From NCBI GenBank assembly GCA_947172415.1, contig OX359195.1, forward strand, positions 6,423,501 to 6,487,500: 64,000 nt of DNA, in the 5' to 3' direction. The position numbers and the translations under genes are program-made. Shown here one piece after another: positions 54,489 through 64,000 of the stretch. The DNA is from Chondrosia reniformis. Taxonomy: Eukaryota; Porifera; Demospongiae; Chondrillida; Chondrillidae. Each line of letters opens with the position of its first letter. Within the stretch, counting starts at the first letter, position 1. The notes below the pieces were generated by a model, which saw only the letters and a list, made by a program, of their open reading frames with translations, searched no databases and was not told the DNA's origin.

Positions 54489-56182
54489 ATGGAATCAGAC
54501 GAAGAGCAACTACTCCTAGAACTGAGCGACCGAACTTCAAAGTTAACGTCGCTTAAAGAGATTTGTAAAGTAATATATTCTACAATGATTGCGTGTTTCG
54601 GTGCTCTTCAGTTTGGCTACGCCGTCGTCTTTTCGTCACCTTTAATTGGCAACCTCAACCATCTCTCCGAGGAACGAAACTTTACCTTGTGGCAAGAAGG
54701 CTTCGGTCCGTGTACGTATAAGGAGCTAATTGGACCAATGACGCCCATAGGAGCTATTATAGGTAGTCTGTTGGGTTCCGTAGTGGTCGCTTTTACCGGA
54801 CTAGTAACTGGGATGGTCATACCTGTATTCTTCAGTATACTAGGTTGGGCGATGATGGGAGGGTCTTACGCAGTAACCGAAGGTGTTACATTTAGAGCGA
54901 TGGTTCTCTGTGGTAGATTCTTCACCGGTTTGGCAGCAGGATGGCAAGCTGGAATAGTACCGGTGAGTGTGTAGTGAGTATCAAAAAAAGATATACTTTC
55001 TTGTTACTAGTATACCAGTATACCATCTATATACTTGCTTATTTCTCTTTATGGTTTTCAAGGCTTTTTTGTGTCTCTATACTTTTAAATATGTAGGCTT
55101 ATATTGCTGAAATTTCACCATCTTCAATGAGAGGAAAACTTGGAATCCTATTTGAAATGTTAACTACTCTGGGAATTATGATTAGTTACCTTTTAGGTGC
55201 TCTACTGGACTACTGGATTGTGGCTTGGATCTTTACTGTATTTTCTGGGTTACATATAATATTGCTCTTTACTCTGAAGGAATCTCCATTACGATCAAGA
55301 AATGTTCTTAAAAATGTCCAAAGTATTTTCCATTCCAAATCTACATTGAATGAAACTGAGAAAAAACAGAATTGCTGTAAACCGCAATATCTTTGGAGGC
55401 TAATATTAGTAGCTGTCATTATGACATTTCAACAAATCACTGGTGTTAATGCCATCGCATTTTATGCAGGTTCAATTTTGAGTTCAGCCAATGTTGGTAC
55501 AAAATCTGTTAGTGCTGATACTATTGCTTCACTGTGTATTGGTGTAGTACAGTTTATTGCAACAACATTTTGCTCAATATTTGTAATTGATCGATTTGGG
55601 AGAAGAATTTTGTTATTCTTTGGATCCTTGGGCCTAATGTTAAGCATGCTGGCTTTTACTGTGTTCTATGGCATTGTTCTGGAGGGCTTAGTTTATCACA
55701 CAGAGATACCCACTAATTCCAGCAGTTGTGATCTTATTCCTGCCATTAAAAATGAGGAACTGGGAAGTAGATTGAGTTCCTTACCTATTGCTAGCATTAT
55801 GGTTTTCTTCATTTTTTTCTCTATTTCATGGGGACCAATCCCCTGGGTAATCTTAGGAGAGATATTTCCTAAAGAGATAAGAGCTCTTGGTGGAGGAATT
55901 GGATCTGCTTCTATGTGGTTATCGCAAATTGCAGTTACTCTTATATTTCCAATAGTTTCCATTGAAATAGGAGAGACTGTATCCTTTTTGGTATTTAGTG
56001 TAATATGCTTCCTTTTAGCGCTCTTTGTGATCTTCTTCATCCCTGAAACAAAAGGCTTAACTTTGGAGGAGAGTAGTAGTGTAAAGTTTAACATCTTAAC
56101 AAATGTTAGGGAGTTTTTTCTTCTAATGAAGGATTGTGTGAAGTGTTGCTGGATTGCTTGCCAGAAAATAGAAAATAGATAA
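54489..56182 (+). CDS. SLC2/Tret1-type sugar transporter, copy 2
   Basis: Exons 54489-54962 and 55097-56182 give 519 residues. The chosen start aligns with copy 1 (MESDEEQLLLELSDRTSKL). A longer in-frame start at 54432 exists but adds non-conserved residues. Nearly identical to copy 1 across both exons and the intron, with a one-codon insertion (IATTFCSIF for IATFCSIF) and a different C-terminus (CCWIACQKIENR). All sugar-porter motifs are intact (GVNAIAFYAG, DRFGRR, WGPIPWVILGEIFP, PETKGLTLEE). The 120 bp before the start also match the copy 1 upstream region (ACCACTGCGTACCA), so the promoter was duplicated too. Confidence 0.92.
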
Positions 56183-56299
56183 TCAATGAATATGAATTGC
56201 TTAAGAGTTTAAATGAATATTCAAAAGAATCGAAATGAATCAATTTTGTATATACAGTGGGCGTGGCTGCACGCTAGGGGAGGTTCCCTACAATAAAGA

Positions 56300-58120
56300 A
56301 TGGAGACTGACGAAGGTGATCCGTTATTGCTCGAAAGCTTGCAGCATGTGACAACGAAGAAAGACCGCCCACCTTTAAAGAACTCTTTAAAGGCTATCTA
56401 TTCCACGATAATTGCGTGTTTTGGTGCTCTTCAGTTTGGCTATGCCGTCGTCTTTTCGTCACCTTTAATTGGTAACCTCAACCATCTCTCCGAGGAACGA
56501 AACTTTACCTTGTGGCAAGAAGGCTTCGGTCCGTGTACGTATAAGGAGCTAATTGGACCAATGACGCCCATAGGAGCTATTATAGGTAGTCTGTTGAGTT
56601 CCGTAGTGGTCGCTTTTACCGGACTAGTAACTGGGATGGTCATACCTGTATTCTTCAGTATACTAGGTTGGGCGATGATGGGAGGGTCTTACGCAGTAAC
56701 CGAAGGTGTTACCTTTAGAGCGATGGTTCTCTGTGGTAGATTCTTCACCGGTTTGGCAGCAGGATGGCAAGCTGGAATAGTACCGGTGAGTTATTATGGG
56801 GAACAATACCAACTACTTGACTACGTACCTAGTCTCGCGTAGTAAGACCACTATCTCGCCTTCATATTTATGTGACGTCAGCGTGTGAAAAGGTGAGATA
56901 GCGGTCTGGCTGTGCAAGTATACCATCTATCTATCTGCCTGCATCTCTGTGTGTCATTTTTATCCTGCTTTTAATATGTATAGGGTTATATTGCTGAAAT
57001 TTCACCATCTTCATTGAGAGGAAAACTCGGAAGCCTATTTCAAATCTTGCTTACTCTGGGAGCTATGATTAGTTACCTTTTAGGTGCTCTACTGGACTAC
57101 TGGATTGTGGCTTGGATCTTTACTGTATTTTCTGGGCTACATATAATATTGCTCTTTACTCTGAAGGAATCTCCATTACGATCAAGAAATGTTCTTAAAA
57201 ATGTCCAAAGTATTTTCCATTCCAAATCTACATTGAATGAAACTGAGAAAAAACAGAATTGCTGTAAACTGCAATATCTTTGGAGGCTAATATTAGTAGC
57301 TGTCATTATGACATTTCAGCAAATCACTGGTGTTAATGCCATCGGATTTTATGCAGGTTCAATTTTGAGTTCAGCCAATGTTGGTACAAAATCTGTTAGT
57401 GCTGATACTATTGCTTCACTGTGTATTGGTGTAGTACAGTTTATTGCAACATTTTGCTCAATATTTGTAATTGATCGATTTGGGAGAAGAATTTTGTTAT
57501 TCTTTGGATCCTTGGGCCTAATGTTAAGCATGCTGGCTTTTACTGTGTTCTATGGCATTGTTCTGGAGGGCTTAGTTTATCACACAGAGATACCCACTAA
57601 TTCCAGCAGTTGTGATCTTATTCCTGCCATTAAAAATGAGGAACTGGGAAGTAGATTGAGTTCCTTACCTATTGCTAGCATTATGGTTTTCTTCATTTTT
57701 TTCTCTATTTCATGGGGACCAATCCCCTGGGTAATCTTAGGAGAGATATTTCCTAAAGAGATAAGAGCTCTTGGTGGAGGAATTGGATCTGCTTCTACTT
57801 GGATGTCAACCATTGTAATTACTCTTATATTTCCAATAGTTACCATTGAAATAGGAGAGACTGTACCCTTTTTGGTATTTAGTGTAATATGCTTCCTTTT
57901 AGCGCTCTTTGTGATCTTCTTCATCCCTGAAACAAAAGGCTTAACTTTGGAGGAGAGTAGTAGTCTAAAGTTTAACATTTCGACAAATGTTAAGGAATTC
58001 TTTCTTCTGATGAAGGACTGTGTGAAGTGTCGCTGGATTGCTTGCAAGTGCCAATCAAATTCAAATGACACTCAGCTCTCAGTTGTTAACTCAGCTGAGG
58101 AAAGCGCTAATAGTATATAA
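56300..58120 (+). CDS. SLC2/Tret1-type sugar transporter, copy 3
   Basis: Exons 56300-56785 and 56984-58120 give 540 residues. The first 30 residues (METDEGDPLLLESLQHVTTK) differ completely from copies 1 and 2, as do the 5' flank and the intron centre. From helix 1 onward the DNA becomes nearly identical to them. The C-terminal tail is longer (CKCQSNSNDTQLSVVNSAEE). The patch around helix 11 (ASTWMSTIVITLIFPIVTIE) is distinct. All transporter motifs are intact. The mosaic of unlike ends and near-identical core points to gene conversion from the neighbours. Confidence 0.92.
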
Positions 58121-58424
58121 TTATCAATGATGTATAGATAATTAAAAAACAACAGTCTGGTTAACTTTAATGGTGTTTAATTGTATATAAATAATATTAA
58201 CTTTTGTACTTATTTTTTCAGTATGTAACTAATTCCTAATTCCGATTACTACATGTATCTTAACCCTCTAGTAATGATTAAAAAGTTCATGAATCATGAA
58301 TCATGTGCATGAATTGAGCACACGAGTGGCAGATCACTGCAGCTGGCAGCCGAACCAGCTGCTTTGAGACATTGTACACTGACAATTAAGCAGTTGTGGT
58401 CTGACATTATCGTGTTCGATTTAT

Positions 58425-60287
58425 ATGGCTACCACGGAAAGGACTCCGTTATTGAAGAGCTCTAAGAATAGCCCTAAAAATGTTTCAGTGGGAAGATACA
58501 TGAAGGCTACTTATTTTTCAGTCGTAGCTTGCTTTGGCGGTCTTCAATTCGGTTACGCCCTTTTATTCTCGTCTCCTCTACTGGACAATTTAAAGGACCT
58601 AACGGACTATGAGAATTTCACCCTGTGGAAAGAGGGTTTCAGAGAGTGCGTCTATCAAGAGCTAATTGGACCAATGATGCCCATAGGAGCTATTATAGGT
58701 AGTCTGTTAAGTTTCGTAGTGGTCGCTTTTACCGGACTAGTAACTGGGATGGTCATACCTGTATTCTTCAGTATACTAGGTTGGGCGATGATGGGAGGGT
58801 CTTACGCAGTAACCGAAGGTGTTACATTTAGAGCGATGGTTCTCTCTGCACAATTCTTCAACGGATTTGCAGCAGGATGGCAAGCTGGAATAGTACCGGT
58901 GAGTGCAGACCAAAGAACAATTACTTTTCCTTTCAACCACTTAACCTATATATAGATTTCATTATATATATAGTTTAAAAGATGTCTGCTAAAAGAATTT
59001 TCATTGCTGTTCATACTTATATATGGGCCCACTGGAGCAGAAGAACCAAGAGAAGATTCCTGTATCCTCATCCTAATATTTAATTCCATATAGGCCTTTT
59101 ATTGTAGAAAAGGTATGTAGCATATAGGAAAATGGTGTTCTAGATAACTCTTATATTCTCTATCCTATTTTCTTAAGGGATATATAGCAGAGATATCTCC
59201 AGCCCATGTGAGAGGGAAACTGGGAAGTCTGTTCGAGTCCTTTATTGCTGTAGGAGGACTGCTTTGTCAACTCTGTGGCTCCTTTATTGATTATTGGAAA
59301 TTAGCTTTTTTGTTTTCTGGATTATCTTTTCTTCACTTAATATTGTTGTTTACAATAGAGGAGCCAAGATCAAGAAATATTTTTAAAAAAATCAGCCAAG
59401 TTTCAAAGTCATGTAGATCCAATGAAATTATAGCTAGCAGAAATATTTGCAAAGCAAAATATGCTTGGAGAATAGTTGTGGTTGTCTTTATCATGATTTT
59501 ACAGCCGGGCATAGGTATTAATACTGTTGTCGCTTTTATGGGCCCTATCTTTGAGTCAGTAGGTATTGGTAGAGAGGGCCCTTTGGATGCTAATGAGATA
59601 GCAGCATTATGTTTTGGAGTAGTAGCAGTTATTGCAACATTTTCATCCATTTTTGTGGTTGACAGATTTGGTCGTCGTGTTAGCCTATTCTTCGGAAGCT
59701 TAGGTCTGTTTGTTGGTATGTTACTGCTTACTACATATTATGGTGTTGTTATTGGTGGCATTGTTGAATTAAATACCACTCAACCAAGAAGCAACACATG
59801 TGACTTGTTTCCAGAAGTGCCAATCAAAGACATTTCAATGGCCTCAAAGCTGAGCCCACTTGCAATAGTAGGTTTGGTTATATATGTAGCATCGTTCTCT
59901 TTGTCTTGGGGTCCAGTACCCTGGATATTAGCTGGTGAAATCTTTCCGGATGAGGTGAGAACTCTTGGAGGAGGTGTAGGAGTAGCTGCAAATTGGTCAA
60001 CAACAGTTCTACTGGCCTTTCTATTTCCAGTATTGTCTATTGCTATTGGAGAGACTGTTCCATTTTTGCTATTTGCCCTCACTAGTTTTTTGTCTGCACT
60101 CTTTGTGATCTTCTTCATCCCTGAGACTAAAGGATTGAGTTTGGAGGAGAGTAGTAACATAAAATTTAGCATCTCGAGGAATGTTAAGGAGTTTTTCCTT
60201 CTAATGAAGGATTGTGTCAAGTGTTGCCGGATTAATTGCAAGTATAGACATCTTAATCAAGATTCTACAAATTCCCTTACAACATGA
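58425..60287 (+). CDS. SLC2/Tret1-type sugar transporter, copy 4
   Basis: Exons 58425-58898 and 59178-60287 give 527 residues. It is the most divergent copy, with N-terminus MATTERTPLLKSSKNSPKN and second-exon blocks GSLFESFIAVGGLLCQLCGS, GIGINTVVAFMGPIF, DRFGRRVSLFFGSLG, WGPVPWILAGEIFPDEVR and PETKGLSLEESS. All core motifs are kept. In contrast, a 185-bp stretch of exon 1 (58660-58844, helices 2-4) is almost identical in DNA to copies 1-3 and especially copy 2. That is not expected from its overall divergence and marks a conversion tract. The intron carries a copy of dispersed repeat R1. Confidence 0.92.
59020..59145 (+). repeat. Dispersed intronic repeat (family R1)
   Basis: GGGCCCACTGGAGCAGAAGA, AGATTCCTGTATCCTCATCC, ATATAGGCC and GTAGCATATAGGAAAATGGT share order and orientation with 40085-40200 and the inverse of 32585-32725 and 62690-62850. 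Located in the intron of transporter copy 4. Pieces of its right end also occur at 43345-43375 and 49690-49735. Confidence 0.6.
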
Positions 60288-61224
60288 TTGTTCATATAAA
60301 CTGTGTATAGCTACAATTAAAATGTGTATAAATATTATTTTTTGATTTTGATTGACTGATTTTGCATGTTATAATATTTATTAATGTATTTACTAATTTA
60401 TTGTAAATGTATAGATGATATTATAATAGCAAAAGTGATTCTGTAGAATAACATACGTACAATGCCAACTTTAAAGCACTATTGATAACTTGTAGTTAAA
60501 TTATTTACATACATGGAGCTTATCAGAGAGTATGCGTATAGTATAATTGGCATGGCTGAAAAATATGGCCGCCATGTTCAAATACATATATAATAGGTAC
60601 ATATATAGAAGAGTATTTAATGTGAATTGCTGTCATATATATGCATGCATGCATGTGCTATTTGTTATTGGGCATCTTCTTAATTTAAATATACATTTGG
60701 TGCTGCAACTTGGTCAAATGGGAAAACATAAAACTTAAATTTGGTGTCAGCATTCACAGACATCAAGAACATGAGTTTTAGAAATATACTCATCTAGTAT
60801 CTGGCACATGGAGCACTCAAATATATGCTATGTATAATATTGAAAGGAAAAATTGGAATTAGAAATTAACTGAATCAAAAAAGGCATATTTAGATTCCTA
60901 TATATTCCAGCTGCATCATTGTGTTAATGTGCAAATTGAAATAATAATTCCTTCTTTGATATAATTATGACATAATAATACAGATATTTGTATCTCACCA
61001 GCGTTTTATATTTGATTATATATTAAATTAGTGTGGCTTCCCTGTGGTCATCAGAATATACTACATATAATATATATAAACCTGTGTAAGTAATCTGTTC
61101 ATTATATCCAATAGATTCAAAGTTGCAACAGGATAAAACGGCTATATACCATCAACTGAGTGACAGTTATAAGTATTTTTGTGAAGGTACTATTGATCTT
61201 CCCAGAAGAAGTATAAAATATTAA
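60288..61224. other. Spacer between transporter copy 4 and SRCR gene
   Basis: AT-rich; the 3' end of copy 4 and the promoter of the SRCR gene must lie here. TATCAGAGAGTATG at about 60518-60531 is a piece of a short dispersed repeat also near 9428, 19430 and 24893. No gene seen. Confidence 0.5.
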
Positions 61225-63567
61225 ATGTTTTGGACAGCCATCTGTGTCAGGATGGTAGTAGGTTATCGACTCCTACTTAGCATTGGAGTTATGTTCCTTA
61301 TGCTTAACACTGGTAAGCTATCAAGCATATACAGTTTAAGGGAGTTACTTGTACTTGGCCTGTGCAAAGGCTGTGATGATAAGCAAATATATATATAATC
61401 ACTGATCATGATCGCATCAAGATTAGACTACATTCACTTGTCTTATTTGGCGTAATACATTCCAGTGATTATTTGCTTATGATATGCGTATATAGCCACA
61501 AAGTATATACCCACTTATATACTTAGATATACTCACTGATGAGTAACATTATAAATTATACAAATAGAAACCACAAGTGTTTGCTATACACATGCACACA
61601 TGTTACATGTCACATGTGTATAGCAAACACTTGTGGTTTCTATTTGTATAATTACAATAATATATGACTACTTTGTTGATGCACTTAGTGGGCATATGCA
61701 TATACTGAAAATTTATAGTCACTTTCATCCATCCCCATGCAAATTTGTAAACAATATGCAGGACTGACCCAAATACATGTAATAGAAACTTGACATATAA
61801 TTTATACACATAGGAACCTCACAAGAAGAGGGAGATTTAAGACTGACTGGTTTTGAATCTACAAGATTGACTGGGAGACTGGAAGTTTACCATAGGGGGA
61901 GCTGGTGTGGTATTTGCAATGATTTCTTCACACTAAGAACCGCTCAAGTAGTTTGCCGGCAGATGAGACTTGGCTATGCAGCTTCCTATCACAATAAAGA
62001 CAAAGACAGTGAATCAAAGAAAAATGGCATTTTTAAAGATAGCAAGAATGGAAAGTAAGACTGTAAATCCATGCAACATTAACTTATATACGTATATACT
62101 TATGTGCACAATGATGCATGTAGGACTGGATTGAGGGACTATATTCATATGTATGTATATATACTGTATTTGTTTGTATAGAGACCTGGGCCTGATGATG
62201 GCATATTATATCTTAAGCTCCCAGAATAACTTCTTGTACAATTTATATACTATTTGGTATACAATATATTTTGTATATTATTATATGTATTGCATCATGT
62301 ATATATTGTATAGGTTTGGTATAGCATCCAAAATGTTTCCAAGGATACCAAAATGTAAAGGAAATGAACTACACATCTACCAGTGTGATTATCTTGAGGC
62401 ATATAAATGTCAAGTTTGGGAAGCTGTATCCATTCAATGCAGTGAGTTGTATTATATGTATAATATATTACACCATCTTTAATTATTTTTGAATATCTTA
62501 TATATATATATACATATAGATCTCCGTACGCATGTATATACTAGTATACATATATGACTCATGAGTTTACATAAGTATCTTTGCTATAGGCCATTATCAG
62601 GGTACGTATTGTATGCTTATGTCCCAGGAGTATGTATCCATTTACGTACGTATATGCAATATAACCAACTGCAAATATAGATGAAAAATCTAAGATACCA
62701 TTTTCCTACATGCTATGCCTATATATTCTGTAAAAGAGCCTATAGGGGAACTAAACCTGAAGAGAGCTTTGGATGAAGATACATGCAGGAGTCTTTTCTT
62801 CCTTCTTCTCCCTTCTTTCATCTTCTTCTCCACTGGGTCAGATGTATCTTCTACACACACACATATATATACACAGTTTGAATGAAGTATTTATAAATGT
62901 CTTCTGTATATAGAGCCTTTTATTCACAGCTTATACGTATGTATAATACCTGTCGTATGTTATGAAATATTTAATATATACGTACGTGTATATAATAGTG
63001 CTATCATACCCTTGCTTACATAACATTCCAGATGTTCTATAACTCATTTATAATTTTTCTATTTTATTATTATATAGCTAATATGCCTTCACAGCCCTTC
63101 TCTGGACAAGTTAGACTAACGGGAGGAACTTTTTCATCACAAGGACTGATAGAACTATTTTACAATCAAGAGTGGAGACCAATTGCTTTAGATGACCAAA
63201 ATCTAGATCCAGTGTCTACAGTAGTCTGCAGGCAGCTTGGATACAATAATATGTCATCCATTACAAGGTACATGAACATACGTACGTATGTATAGTCTGT
63301 GTGTATTAATTCTGAAGTGTATCTCATTTAATCTATTTTGTATATTTCCACAGAACCTTGGTGACTGTTGGCGAAGTTTGGTTGCTAGGCAATATTAGCA
63401 GCTGCTTAGGAACTGAAGCCTGTCTTGGGCTCTGTTTAAGTGAAGGTCAAATTACTGGTTTCAGGGATAGAACAACTCTGCAAGTCACATGTGGTAAAGA
63501 GGATTGCATCACATGTGTACACTCACAGGAAGTGGGCTGGGTCCATGACAGTTTTTCTAACAAATAA
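61225..63567 (+). CDS. Secreted protein with two SRCR domains
   Basis: Five exons join in phase: 61225-61312, 61814-62054, 62314-62441, 63078-63267, 63354-63567. They give 286 residues. Exon 1 encodes the signal peptide (MVVGYRLLLSIGVMFLMLNT after an optional nine-residue extension; the second ATG is at 61252). SRCR domain 1 spans exons 2-3 (DLRLTG, GRLEVYHRGSWCGICNDFFT, AQVVCRQMRLGYA, CKGNELHIYQCDY, VSIQC), with an inserted Lys/Asp/Ser-rich loop (KDKDSESKKNGIFKDSKNGK). SRCR domain 2 spans exons 4-5 (GQVRLTGG, GLIELFYNQEWRPI, STVVCRQLGYNN, LQVTC). There is no membrane helix, so it should be secreted. SRCR proteins are extracellular recognition or adhesion molecules and are strongly expanded in sponges; ligand unknown. 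Confidence 0.85.
61554..61653. repeat. Perfect inverted repeat, 41-bp arms, 18-bp loop
   Basis: Arms 61554-61594 and 61613-61653 are exact reverse complements (left arm begins AATTATACAAATAGAAACCA), separated by an 18-base loop. It lies in intron 1 of the SRCR gene, upstream of the exon 2 acceptor. Confidence 0.95.
62690..62850 (-). repeat. Dispersed intronic repeat (family R1)
   Basis: Blocks GATACCATTTTCCTACATGC, TATGCCTATA, GAGCCTATAGG, GAGAGCTTTGGATGAAGATA, CAGGAGTCTTTTCTTC and TCTTCTCCACTGGG match 32585-32725 in the same order. It lies in intron 3 of the SRCR gene and is the longest copy in the window. Confidence 0.65.
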
Positions 63568-64000
63568 ATGACCATCTACCATGACCCTAAAGATTAATTG
63601 TAGTATCGAGATAGACATGAATGAAGGCCTAGGATTGCTATATATATGTGTATATATGACAAATGGCATGAATGAAGGATTGATATATGATAAATGTAGT
63701 GAATCGTGTCAGAACATGGATTATTGTATTATACCAACAAGTCAGGGTTCAATTCTGTTGTGTTATTCTCTTTTACTGCTCAGCAGTGGGTGATTATTTA
63801 TTGTTTGATTTCCCTGAATATATACTGAATCGAAGTATGCACAAAATGTTTATAAGTGACATAATGCATGTATGGCATCATGTTAGCAATGTAGTTACAT
63901 AACGTATTAATTTATTAATTCATTATTGACCCTTCTTACTTACGTAAATACGAACATTGATATCATATGTTATTGTATTACAGTTACCAAATGATTGCCA
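63568..64000. other. 3' flank of SRCR gene, no gene seen
   Basis: AT-rich with short ATG-rich open frames lacking family features or splice context. Two near repeats of ATGAATGAAGG occur (about 63618 and 63669). Probably 3' untranslated or intergenic. Confidence 0.5.

Overview
This window is animal nuclear DNA, most likely from a demosponge close to Amphimedon queenslandica. The evidence is that it is AT-rich and densely packed with intron-containing metazoan genes (VPS11, RPL19, ERGIC2, HMGCL, TPD52-family, PYCR, an SNX19-type sorting nexin). Introns are mostly short with canonical GT-AG ends, and there are lineage-expanded secreted collagen-like and SRCR genes and many small MITE-like repeats. 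The species is an inference; no search was run.

Region 1 (1-34.3 kb) is a duplicated array on the minus strand. The backbone is VPS11, 21 exons from 34285 down to 21235, which I could splice by eye into one open frame of 899 residues. Its 4.4-kb intron 18 contains, on the same strand, an intronless gene for a secreted protein with a short collagen helix and a fibrinogen-like domain. The block 'VPS11 3' exons plus nested collagen-like gene' has been copied leftwards. One copy (5.9-10.4 kb) keeps intact VPS11 RING exons and its own ATG, and another (0.6-2.6 kb) keeps a single VPS11 exon. In total there are seven collagen-like genes (one frameshifted) and at least four relic pieces. Between them lies a decayed 3' fragment of the mismatch-repair gene MSH6. 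The paralogues are near identical except in four short loops, which looks like localised diversification of a secreted recognition or matrix protein.

Region 2 (34.4-51.4 kb) is a compact housekeeping block: RPL19 (-), a LAMP-like membrane protein (+) sharing a 76-bp head-to-head promoter with it, ERGIC2 (+), HMGCL (+), a TPD52-family coiled-coil protein (+), PYCR (-) and an SNX19-like PXA-PX-nexin protein (-). Several of these act in endolysosomal or secretory traffic, but I see no evidence of functional clustering beyond proximity.

Region 3 (51.7-60.3 kb) is a tandem array of four two-exon SLC2/Tret1-type sugar transporters (+), with sharp gene-conversion patches and a decayed LINE fragment between copies 1 and 2. 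Region 4 (61.2-63.6 kb) is a secreted two-SRCR-domain protein (+), with a perfect 41-bp-arm hairpin in its first intron. The left edge (1-216) is the 3' end of an RBR/IBR zinc-binding protein gene.
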